In this document: positions 46,892 to 57,251 of the stretch, in pieces
Numbering within the stretch: the first letter of the stretch is position 1
Layout of the letters: each line of letters opens with the position of its first letter
From: Mucor racemosus
Lineage: Eukaryota > Mucoromycota > Mucoromycetes > Mucorales > Mucoraceae
Direction: 5' to 3'
NCBI GenBank assembly: GCA_027405735.1
Contig: JAPEHQ010000001.1
Span: 1,860,001 to 1,924,000, forward strand
Length of the DNA stretch: 64,000 nucleotides
The notes under the pieces: generated by a model
The model's database searches: none
What the model saw: the letters and a program-made list of their open reading frames with translations, nothing else
Told to the model about the DNA's origin: nothing
Translations under genes and position numbers: made by a program

Positions 46892-47474
46892 ATGGCTACC
46901 GATAACATCTTATTCCAGGATATTTTTGACATTAAGGACCTTGATCCTCAAGGAAAGAGATTTGACAGAGGTAAAATAGAATGATTGAATCAAGCTTTGT
47001 CCAAGATGTTAAATTTTAAATTAGTATCTCGTCTCATCGGTCGTTCTGAGAATTATGAAATGGATTTAACTTTGGATTTCAATTCAGAAATTTACCCTTT
47101 TAAGATTGGAGAGAAGTTTTCTCTTGTATTGGCCTCTTCTCTTTCCCTTGAGGCAAGTGCAAATGCAGGCGGTGTCGAAAAGAAGGAGAGCTGGCGTGAA
47201 CGTGCTCCAGGAGAGCGTGATTTAAGTGACGAATATGAATATGTCATGTTTGGTAAAGTTTATAGATATGAAGATTCTAACAAGGGAGCAGCAGCAGGTC
47301 AGCAAGTGTAAGTTTTTAATATTGGGAAAATGGGATGATTTGAGATTGATTTTGACATTATTTAGATCTGTTTATATTTCTTATGGTGGTCTTTTAATGT
47401 GTTTGGAGGGTGATTATAGACATTTACAAAATTTAACTGTTGGTGAAAACATTTATTTGTTGATGAGAAAGTAA
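46892..47474 (+). CDS. RPB8: RNA polymerase I, II and III subunit Rpb8
   Basis: Three exons: 46892-46970, 47025-47307, 47366-47474 (156 residues, usual size about 146-150). Family landmarks in order: LFQDIFDIKDLDPQGKRFDR joined by splicing to VSRLIGRSENYEMDLTLD, then NSEIYPFKIGEKFSLVLA, DEYEYVMFGKVYRYED and ISYGGLLMCLEGDYRHL, ending NLTVGENIYLLMRK. It is a shared subunit of all three nuclear polymerases. A Ser/Ala-rich loop (SLSLEASANAGG) is where the family varies. Confidence 0.97.
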
Positions 47475-47660
47475 AAAGGATATTGAAGAATCTGGTTTTT
47501 TTTTATACATTTATATAAATCGCATGTGTATATCAAAAAAATAAAACGATCATGTACTGTACATAAAAAAGCTTTGTTGAATGGTTGCAGTCACTTGGCA
47601 TCAACCACATTTCCACTCATTTTTTCCGTTTTATTGCCCCTTGTTTTGTATTGAAATAAA

Positions 47661-48577
47661 ATGGTATTTAGATGAAATCATAGAAACCGTTGAATGTCTT
47701 GAATTTAAGCATCTTTTGTTAGAATTTCCTTTTCGGTAAGAAAAAGACGCCAGCAGAATTACTTCGCCAGCATCAGCGAAGTCTTCAAAAAGCTCAGCGA
47801 GAACTGGATAGAGAAAGAGAACGCATGGAAAGACAAGAAAAAAAGTTGATTCTTGATATAAAAAAATCTGCAAAAGATAATCAAATGGTAAACTACATGT
47901 GTTTGTTTGCTAGAAATATAGAATTAATTCCTTAAATCCAAAAAAAAAAAAAAAAAAAAAAAAAATAAGAGTGCATGCAAAATCATGGCAAAAGACCTCG
48001 TACGAACAAGAAGACACATTCAAAAGTTCTATTCCATGAAAACTCAGTTACAAGCGGTTAGCTTACGTATTCAAGTAAGATTTGCCTTTGTTCTTTTTGC
48101 ATGAAAGTTATATAAATCAATTCAAATTACAATAGACGATGAGTTCAAGCCATCAAATGTCTACAGCGATGCGTGGAGCAACTAAAGCCATGGGATCAAT
48201 GAATAGACAAATGAATTTGCCTCAAATTCAAAAAATCATGATGGAATTCGAGAAAGAAAGCGAATTAATGGATATGAAAGATGAGATGATGGGTGATGCT
48301 ATAGACGATGCTATGGAAGAAGAGGACGACGAAGAAGAAACCGAGGAAATTGTGAATAAGGTTCTTGATGATATTGGTATTAGTTTTAATCAAGAGGTAA
48401 TATTGGTATATAGCTTGCTGAAGAAATATACATTTTGCTAACATTCAAATATAGCTGGATCAAGTACCTACAGGCTTCAATCAGCCTACAGCATCAACAG
48501 CAAATGAAAAAATCGCAGAAACTAGTTCTGGCGATGCTGCTTTACAAGCACGATTAGATAATTTGAGAAGAGAGTAA
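47661..48577 (+). CDS. VPS2: ESCRT-III subunit Vps2/CHMP2
   Basis: Five exons: 47661-47663, 47723-47887, 47970-48074, 48136-48396, 48455-48577 (218 residues; human CHMP2A has 222). The coding part of exon 1 is only the ATG. It splices to NFLFGKKKTPAELLRQHQ, matching the CHMP2A start MDLLFGRRKTP. Further landmarks are SACKIMAKDLVRTRRHIQKF, AMRGATKAMGSMNRQMNLPQ, IQKIMMEFEKESELMDMKDE and the C-terminal ALQARLDNLRRE, a MIT-interacting motif that recruits Vps4. It acts in endosomal sorting and membrane scission. Intron 2 contains a run of 25 A directly before its acceptor region. The 3' end is 12 bases from that of the convergent next gene. Confidence 0.95.
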
Positions 48578-48589
48578 ACGTTTTTTTAT

Positions 48590-48793
48590 TCAAGATCTAA
48601 ATTCAGATAACCATAAAGATTCCTCATAATCCTCTAGCAAGTCTTTTTCTTTACTATATTTATCATGCCATCCTTCAAATCCAAATCTTAGAATTTTAAT
48701 TTTTTGATCTGTCTCTGTTCCTAGATTATTCAATGTTTCTGCATAAATTCGTGCTGATTTAGGGCCTACAAATGATTTAAAATTTGTCAATGT

Positions 48794-48835
<42 letters not shown>

Positions 48836-49134
48836 TCTCACTTGCGAAAGTGCACAATGGAAATAAATTCTGGGAACTTGAGAATATTCCCTGATAAGAT
48901 CATTAGCTTTATCATACATTTCATTAGCTGGGATGTTGATAGATCCAGGAATATGGCCACCCTGTTCATAAAACTTGTTAGTTTTTCAAAAAAGGATTAT
49001 TCGTATTTGAACCTTACTCTATAATCATCACCACGGACATCGACAATAACATAATCCTTTCCAGGTTGCTTTGATGCGTCACGAACTAAATCCATAACTT
49101 CTTCAGCCTCTGCGTAAACGGGTGCATGTACCAT
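48590..49134 (-). CDS. Rhodanese/Cdc25-like phosphatase (Ych1/Ibp1 type)
   Basis: Three exons: 49134-49018, 48961-48835, 48765-48590 (139 residues). A rhodanese fold is indicated by DYVIVDVRGDDYRGGHIPGS near the N-terminus and the active-site loop HCALSQVRGPKSA, a CX5R phosphatase signature rather than the six-residue loop of sulfurtransferases, as in yeast Ych1 and fission yeast Ibp1. The C-terminal FGFEGWHDKY matches this family. Such proteins have phosphatase or arsenate-reductase activity. Intron 2 carries a homopolymer run of about 37 T on the plus strand directly after its donor, and splits the codon after the active-site Arg. Confidence 0.92.
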
Positions 49135-49604
49135 TTTTATATATGAAATAATATAGATAAACAAAAATGAAAGACGCTACATACAGACGAGCGAAAGCAG
49201 CGCCAATTTAACCAAAAAGTAGTATATCTGACTGCAAAAGTCTGTTCCTCAATTTCACAAATGTCGTCTTGTGTATGTCGTTTCAATAGTTGTTGATCTA
49301 ACCTTTTGACCTGAATTATTTATTCTCCCTGGTGAACTTATGATTAACATGAAAAATAAGAATGTATCGGTTATTCTTTGGTTTGTTATGAGAAAAAATT
49401 CAACATCGTTGAAAAGATTACTACGCTGATTTCTAACATTGGTTGGGGGAGGTTAGACACTATACTCATACCTGGAGTTCAGTGTTTGAAAATCTAATAG
49501 CTTTGATAAGAACTTTACAAAGAAACAAATATGGATGTGCGAGTAAAAAAAAAAAAAAAATCTGTACATGATTTAGAGATAATTCTCAACCTATTATAAT
49601 CTAA
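49135..49604. other. Spacer at the edge of the housekeeping island
   Basis: Promoter side of the rhodanese-like gene, then AT-rich sequence with a run of 17 A near 49,545. No gene was seen. Confidence 0.5.
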
Positions 49605-50812
49605 AATGTACAAAATTAACTGATTTAGGATTATTTTTCTGTTTTCTTCCCCACTCTTCCCTCAGTTCTTTTATTTATGTTTAAAATAGGGATGCTGTCG
49701 AGCCCAGCTTATACTAGTAAATTTGGCTGGCAAAACCCGGCTCGACACCAATGCTAATTTAAAACTACAACAAAAAGACCAATATTTTTTATAAACTGAA
49801 ATCAAGTAGCAGGTACAAGTATATGCTTTTCCTATTGTTTATTTGGAAATGAATTATTAACTGTTATTAATCTTAGGGCGCGTTATAATATTTTTCTCGA
49901 ACAAAAAAAGTATCCAAGACTTGGTCATTTTGTTCCATCGTCTACGTTATAATCAATGCTTTTTTAATCTAAAGTCGATATCTACCTGCAGAAAAATTGG
50001 TAATTATAAAAGTATGGATAAATATTTACAGTAATAAGCTTGAATCTAGTGGGTACAGCATCGTAGATTCTTGAAAAAGTTCTCAAATATTATAAAATCT
50101 CTTATTTTTAAGACTTATAAGGCTTATAAGCGGAATATTAATCTCAAAAATTATTCTTGTCCAGATCATCAATTTGGACATTTTTTAATTTTTTTTTTCT
50201 GGTTTTGCAAATTTAGAGTTAATTATACTACCAATTATAAAAACAAAAAATATACGCATATACAAAATTTAGAGCTCTGTTTTCTCAATCAAAAATAACA
50301 AACATTTTTATTGCAAAATATTACATGAAAATCGTTTAATCAAAAAACCGTTTTTGGGCCAAAAGTACAAATTTTCATTACTTAACATTTAATATTAAGC
50401 TTTTATAAAATGTGTATTAGTTATAGCTACAATTTTTTCTCACAATGTAGTATATTTAAACGTTGATTTTGGTATCAAAATTTGATTTTTCTGTTTTTTG
50501 ATCAAAATCATGAGTGTTGGTAAGGATAGAATGAGCCCCGAAAATGTCCGCTACAAAAACTGAATTTTCAGACCATACGTGGTTAAATATAAGAAAAGTT
50601 AAAAAAAAACTCATTTTTATTTAAAACTTGTTGAATATACCATAGTATAAGAGCTAGCAGTTCAATCTTGCTATGCGCAATTACGGCGTCGTTCTACGGG
50701 CTCGTTTTTGCAATTTTTTAATGAATGTATGATATGACAGACGGTTTTTCTAGTAGAAAATTTTATGTTTCTATTTCTATTATAGTAACAGATATTGCCT
50801 ATTTTGCTTAGT
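49605..50812 (-). repeat. Internal-region fragment of the LTR element
   Basis: Closely matches 28,575-29,690 in the same strand sense, with an extra 70-bp insert at 49,687-49,756. No LTRs are attached. Strand follows the convention used for the complete element. Short frames in it (50,071-50,298 and 50,671-50,862) are not genes. Confidence 0.8.
49687..49756. mobile_element. 70-bp hAT-like MITE
   Basis: Present here and absent from the otherwise matching copy at 28.65 kb. Ends are TAGGGATGC... and ...CCAATGCTA with inner perfect arms TGTCGAGCC/GGCTCGACA, an imperfect 18-bp terminal inverted repeat. It is flanked by TTTAAAA (49680-49686) and ATTTAAAA (49757-49764); the empty site has TTTAAAA once. 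A TAGGG start and a 7-8 bp duplication fit hAT elements. GC content is clearly above the surroundings. Confidence 0.72.
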
Positions 50813-51559
50813 TTATAGTTCAGGCGCTGTAATGCTGCTTTTACATTGGCTGAAATGTGCAATTTAGCAGGGTATTAATTGAGCTAAATAATGTAAAGCC
50901 TTGAAAATATTTTTATACGTGTGTTGTTTCTCCCTTTTTGTTTTCATACTCCAAGGATATATTCACCGTTTCATAAGGCATATCAGATTATCCAGTTGGT
51001 ATTCTTTTTTTTTATCTGAATACGCATGTTAACATTGTTTATATATATACTTAAGATAACCAGTTAAAATACAATTAGAGCTACATATATATATTTATTT
51101 AAGTATATGTATAAGAAAAAAAGGATGAAGATGTCAAACTATGAGTATAAAGATCAGGTATTTATATGTTTTAGGAGCGCGGACATAGGATATAACATTT
51201 GATAGTTAAATATTGATTTCATAAGTTGGAAGACCAGTTATATGAGGTTTTGATGGGAATAGATTGACCAGAACCAGTCCCGACAAGGAGGAGGCAAAGT
51301 TAAGTAGATAGAATATTCTTTGATGATTGATTAAACGGGAGAATATTCTTTATAACAGAAAAAGCCAATGTGAATCGCAGGTAAAGATTTACATTGGCTC
51401 AACTTATTAAATAATATCACATCATCTTTAGACTAAATATAATATATAATATAATCACTCCACCTTATTCCATAATTGAAATAAAACCTGTCGTATATTT
51501 TCAGGATTGATAAATAGTACTTAAAAAAAGAATACAATTATAAAAGAATGAGTAATTAA
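50813..51559. other. Repeat-rich non-coding spacer
   Basis: No gene was seen. A segment at about 50,965-51,035 recurs at 55,728-55,800 (GGTATTCTTTT...GAATACGCAT...TAACAT), again just right of an LTR-element internal fragment. Confidence 0.5.
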
Positions 51560-52022
51560 TCAGTTCTTCAACTGTATAATAAAAACAAGATATCGTTTAT
51601 TTAGATGTAAAAGTATGGCCTTTTATATTGTTGATTTGACATTGAGATCCTGAGATGTAATTTAAGGCACTATTGAGCCATTGGATCTGTTCGATAGTAA
51701 TCTATGGATTGAAATGGATCAATCATAATTTAACCGTTCTTGCAGAGCTTGTGAGTTGTCTTGTTTCAATGCTGCGCTAAATATGCTTGGATGTTGATTT
51801 GATAACTACTTGATTGGTTAACTGCTGGGATGAAATAATGTGGTGTCATAATTGAGGTCAAAGCGTTCTTGGTAATTACTGGATTAAACTTGATACGCTA
51901 GGAGTTTCTTATATCCGATATCAAGACTTGCACTTCAATACATGTCGTAGTCAATAGATTGTAAGATGTATTGATACTGTAGAAGGTGATAATGTATGAT
52001 ACTAGTAGGTGGAATACAACAA
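51560..52022 (+). repeat. Fragment of the LTR element internal region
   Basis: Matches 58,483-58,930 and, inverted, 29,700-30,090. Shared landmarks are CAGTTCTTCAAC, TGACATTGAGATCCTGAGAT and the block ending ACTAG. Non-coding. Confidence 0.75.
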
Positions 52023-52559
52023 AACCTATATACATCATTCCTTACAGTTCCTAACTCTAATAATCATATCCAGATAACCTATTAAGGACTTACGATGAAC
52101 CATGCCTTCTGTGCTCATTATTAGTATTATTACATAATCCAGCTCAATATTTAGTCAGTATCCTAAACAATGTTTATTAGTGATATCTGTTGTTCATGCT
52201 GATGGTTTGGTATGACATTTAGCATTTAGTATTATTAGCTACTAAATGCCATCTTATCATGTTGAATTTCAATGATCGAAGTCGGATTTTAATAAGTGTT
52301 CCTAATGTATAGTTGTTAGATTTTTGACAAACAAACGAAATTAGATTCACAGGATATTTTTTGGTTCATTTCGAGACCCCTGAGGGTGATGTTTTTTTAT
52401 GTAATCCACTTTTTTGTCAATGGCCGCTCTTCCAAAAAAAAATGCCGAACAATCTCCGGGTGCAGCCATCTAACAATAACATTTTCAAGCTGTAAATGTC
52501 TAGGAAAAATTACCGGACAGTTCGGACGCGGCTGTTTAAATATCTGAAGCAGCTGTGAG
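52023..52559. other. Non-coding spacer in repeat field
   Basis: No supported feature. It has a locally higher GC stretch near 52,430-52,560, but no coding frame. Confidence 0.5.
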
Positions 52560-52865
52560 TTGCAGATGATTTATCGAAAGGTAAATCGTATAAAATTAAT
52601 CAAATGAAAAAGTACCGTTTTATTATGAGCTTATAGAGGGGGTTTATATACTAATTGAATGAATGTATTAAATGTGAGCGATAATATAATTAGAATGAGC
52701 ATTTGGATATTGTGTGGATATATTGGAATCATGCTTCTATGATTCAATAGTAGCATGATGATAGACGCATGGAATATGACCTTGCTTGACTTGCATGTTG
52801 AACATCATGGTTTGACAGATGCTCTAAATTGGTAATTCGGTAATTCCCAATTCTGATAGATCAGC
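52560..52865 (+). repeat. Repeat E copy
   Basis: Matches the reverse complement of 32,110-32,460. Non-coding. Confidence 0.65.
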
Positions 52866-52980
52866 AGATATCGAAATTTTATACAAAAATTAAGGTTCGA
52901 CTATATAATTAATTATTCGAAGGCCTATTTTATGAAAGTCTAAAATACAGCATACAGTATTTGCTGCACACTTGTATTAA

Positions 52981-53050
52981 AAACAATTAAAATACAATCT
53001 TCCTTATGAATACTAATCCAAGTAAGCTGCACTACTCTACATGATGGACA
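52981..53050. repeat. Unoccupied paralogue of the LTR element target site
   Basis: The sequence is contiguous here (ACAATTAAAATACAAT, then GAATACTAATCCAA, then CTACTCTACATGAT). The same order is split at 26,850-26,885 and 30,836-30,880 by the 3.95-kb element. AATAC occurs once, at 53,010-53,014. Confidence 0.72.
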
Positions 53051-53159
53051 AAGGTATGAATATGTGTTTTTTAAGTGTTTCGGATATCAACTTCCATGTG
53101 ACATTGTGCATTCGATAAATTTGAACAACAGATTGTATACCTGCTATTTACACCTACTG

Positions 53160-53390
53160 TAATGATGTAATGATCTGCACTCTTGGATAAATATTATAGT
53201 CAAAATGATATGATAATGATATAGTTTTTAATATTAAAGATGGGTGATGAACATTAGTTACTTGAAGGAAGGTTGATGTTATTTGTAAATTAGATATTTA
53301 TTAAGGGAAATAAATAAAGATGTAAAGAGACAGAAAGACAGATAATTCCACAGGAAATTATGGCAAAGATTTCCTTGCAGTATTTATAGG
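53160..53390 (+). repeat. Repeat F copy
   Basis: Matches 32,545-32,740 in the same orientation, and 31,070-31,215 inverted. Non-coding. Confidence 0.6.
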
Positions 53391-55084
53391 GACATTTGAA
53401 ATGAGCATTACTGCTGTGAATTATTATAGTAGTGATAATTTGATTCATTTATAGTATTGACTTGATTTGAATGAATGAATAAACTCATGCTAATCTATTT
53501 GCTTTCTAAAAATATTCGTTCCTATTTAGTGACCAACAGCTAAAGAGAGAGAAACAAGATGTTGTTTTGTATACCACTACCAACTATCAAAAGTACACCA
53601 TACTCATTACTTGTTAATTGGTTTTACTAGTAGATCAATTTGTATAGGTCAAAAGTAAAGATGTATTCAGTTCAAAACGCTTGAAACAATTCAGTTACGT
53701 TAATTTGCATGGTTTATTATCTCTTGCTTATTTAATTGCTATATTTATTTGATTTTTATATTTTTTTTATACTGCTAATCGACTCGTTCGTCTATTAGAG
53801 TTAACTCACCGTCCTTGTTTAGCATATCTATAATAACGGTCCATTATTAACTCATGGTGTGCAAAGTTATTAAAAGGGGTTGTCTAATCTCAAATTATTT
53901 ATCTGATTCAACTGCTGATGCTAAACTAGCATCAAATTAGTTGTGTTGACTCGCAATAAAGTAAGGCGTTTTATCAAGTACGATGTTGGCGTTCAATGTA
54001 TTTTAGTTAAATTGAAGAGATAGAGATATTATGGTTCATGAAACGATCTATGAACACAAAAAAATGATCCAAATTGTGATGTTTCGTCTACCTGTACGAG
54101 ATTTTTTTGTGGCGCTACCTGGTAGCTCAAGTGTAATTTAAGCATTTAATTGCCAAATGTTATCGAATTAAGATGAATTCGGTTAATTGATATAACGGAT
54201 AATAAATGCAATGTCATTTATTGAATGGGTGAATGTAAATGTATAAAGCAAAGCTTACTTTTTTTGAATGAAAGTACTAATAGTTCTAATTAAAATCATC
54301 AATAAGAAGTTCAAAAATTATAATTAAGTGCAATAATTGCTACTAAATTGCATAATTTGATATGCAGAAAACTCTTGAAGCATTCATTCTTTTTTTTGGC
54401 AGTGCTGCAAATCATCCTTCAATATGACTGGATATTACAGAATTGAAGAAAATAAAACTGATAAAAAGCTAATACCCAACAATGTACATCATCAAGGCCA
54501 AGATAGATAAAAGGTACATTCATTGTTTAGTGGAAATTGCAACATTTTCATGGATAGAAATTACAGGACCAAGACGTTGCGTTTGCTTCAGGATTTTTAA
54601 AAGGGTTTAAAAGCATACTTCATCAAACTTACTTAGATCTTAAATACTCACCATATGCTATTAGTATCATCTTGTTTTTTATTTAATTGCTGTATTAGTA
54701 AAAATCAAGCTTTTTATAGCCTACTGTGTAACAATGACAGTGGGATATTTCTAAGTTTAGATTGACATTTATCATAAGGCGTGCTGATGATACGTTTGAT
54801 ACTACTGTAAATGGAACCAGTTAATTTAGTTTATAGAATTTAAATGCAAATACCGAGGAACCATTTGTAAGTACTTAAGTTGGTTCTGGTAAAGCATTAA
54901 ATAAATTGACTTGAGATACAGATGGCAAAAAGGTGACAATAGGTTCCAGTGATGGCCATGTTTATGTTTATGCTTATGATATTGGAGAGGTAAAAGTAAA
55001 AAAACTTAATGTAAATCACTTCTAGCGCAACAATTATAAAGTAAGGCTATATTATCATCAAATAAACTACCACACAATATTAAC
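53391..55084. other. Non-coding spacer
   Basis: About 1.7 kb of AT-rich sequence. No gene, RNA gene or repeat copy from this window was recognised. Confidence 0.5.
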
Positions 55085-55725
55085 ATGTATAAATATTTAC
55101 AGTAATAAGCTTGAATCTAGTGGGTACAGCATCGTAGATTCTTGAAAAAGTTCTGAAGTATTATAAAATCTCTTATTTTTAAGACTTACAAAGCTTATAA
55201 GCGGAATATTAATCTAGAAAATTATTTTTGTCCAGATCATCAATTTTGACATTTTTTAATTTTTTTTTCTGGTTTTGCAAATCTAGAGTTAATTATACTA
55301 CTAGTTATAAAAACAAAAAATATACACATATGCAAAATTTAGCGCTCTATTTGCTCAATCAAAAATAACAAACATTTTTATTGCAAAATATTACATGAAA
55401 ATCGTTTAATAAAAAAACCGTTTTTGGGCCAAAAGTACAAAGTTTCATTACTTGACTTTTGATGTTAAGCTTTTATAAAATGTGTATTAGTTATAGCTAC
55501 AGTTTTCTCTCACAATATAGTATATTTAAACGTTGATTTTGGTATCAAAATTTGATTTTTCTGATTTTTGATCAAAATCATGAGTGTTGGTAAGGATAGA
55601 ATGAGCCCCGAAAATGTCCGCTATAAAGTCTGAATTTTCAGACCGTACATGGGTAAATATAAGAAAAGTTTAAAAAAACCGCTTTTTTATTTAAAACTTA
55701 GATATATACCATAGCATCAGAGACT
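55085..55725 (-). repeat. Internal-region fragment of the LTR element
   Basis: Same strand sense as 28,910-29,545 and 50,005-50,650, and inverted relative to 59,085-59,720. It is closer to the 59 kb copy than to the 29 kb copy at several positions (for example GCTCTATTTGCTCAATCA). Non-coding. Confidence 0.8.
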
Positions 55726-55800
55726 TAGCCGTTTGATAAGGCATAGTAGACTATCAAGCTGGTATTCTTTTCTTGTATTTGAATACGCATTCTAACATAA

Positions 55801-56880
55801 GGGACTAATGTTTTTAATATAGGTAGCAGTCGTTATATTAGAGACTGATATTTTCATTTAACCGCATTTTAGGATCAAATATCATTATTTACTACTGTAT
55901 TGTTGGACGTATTTCTTGTTGATTACCAGATCAAATCAAAGGCAATGATATTTATTTATATCTACTCAATCAAAAGCTAGAGCTGGTTATAAACCCACAA
56001 AATGTTCCAAAAAAGTGATAAAATTTTAAATGATATGGAAATAAAAAAAAGAATAATCTAATATTTTGTATAATAATTATAGTTTTGATCGTAGCTACTG
56101 TATACTTGAAAACAAATCTTTTTACCGCTGACAATCGTAAACTAAAATAGTAAGTTTAAAGAAGGTTAATTTGTTTAAATTTTCTTGTGTGATAAAGTAA
56201 CATATATAATCTTAGATTTGGCTTGCATATAAATTTAAGCAGTAAGTGTTATTTAAGTTTATACTCGAGCAAAACCCATTGTTGCTGTAAACATTATAGC
56301 TATAAACATATTTACAAATAATGATAATCTTAAATATATTGGCTCTTGCATGTATTGCTCTACACCAACAGCAATGTATTGCATTGTATTGCCTATAATC
56401 TATATTATTAATTAATAAAATGTGAAAAAATGAAAATAAAACACGTAATAAATAATATATAAGATGTTGTTTTATTCTTTTAAGATAAGATAAAGATCTT
56501 CATGGCTAATGAAAGTCTTTTGCTATTTATATTAATTGTCTAATCTAAAGGGAATGGAAATCTAAAAGTAATGGATCATTGTAACTGACCAATGATTATT
56601 TAGAAAGGTTGATGAAATGTGTTGAGTTGTTATGTACATTGGTAAATGGCAAAGTTATTGGTTCTTCATGAATGTAAAAATTTATGGACTTGTTTATCAA
56701 CATGTTCCTTGGTTCTATCTTTGAATACACTTTGATTTGGTTGTACAGGATGTCAATTGTATGTACGCGAGATTGACATTTAATTTGTGATTCAAATAAT
56801 AAACTTTTACTATAATGACAATTACCGTTCTATGACATAAAAGCAAATGCAATTTAAAAACACATTCCAATAAAAAATGC
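55801..56880. other. Non-coding spacer
   Basis: AT-rich. No supported feature was seen. Confidence 0.5.
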
Positions 56881-57250
56881 AATGGAGGAATTTTGAGAAC
56901 GGCACGATGCTCATGTACAAACCAATTTGTGCGCATGATATCAGCTCATTATGCTCATGGTCAGATTTCTTATTATGCACAAATAGGGATAATGATATGC
57001 CTATGGGCAATTCTACTTTTATGCACACATGGGATTAATATCATGCACATGGACAGAAGAACCTATAATTCTGCACATACTACAGGCTTTGCGTTGTGCT
57101 CCTGTGCAGTTTTTTTTTGTTGTGTCCATGTGCATCTTATTAGCTTTTTAGCCATATACCCATATTCAGTGGGCACAACAGTTCAGGATATAGTGTGCAG
57201 CCCACCTGGGCACAACGAAATCCTCTTGTGCAGCACAGGTTGGCCGTAGT
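56881..57250. repeat. Internally repetitive TGCACA/CATGGGCA-rich block
   Basis: More GC-rich than its surroundings, with many variants of words such as TTATGCACA, CATGTGCAT, GGGCACAAC and TGTGCAGC on both strands. A related shorter block lies at 60,325-60,440, and the two flank the damaged LTR element between them. The 118-codon frame in it (56,893-57,249) is Cys/His-rich only because of these words. Confidence 0.6.
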
Positions 57251-57251
57251 G

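Noticed and set aside
56893..57249. 118-codon Cys/His-rich frame
   Set aside because: The Cys and His come from the TGCACA/CATGTG word repeats. The pattern has no regular zinc-finger spacing.
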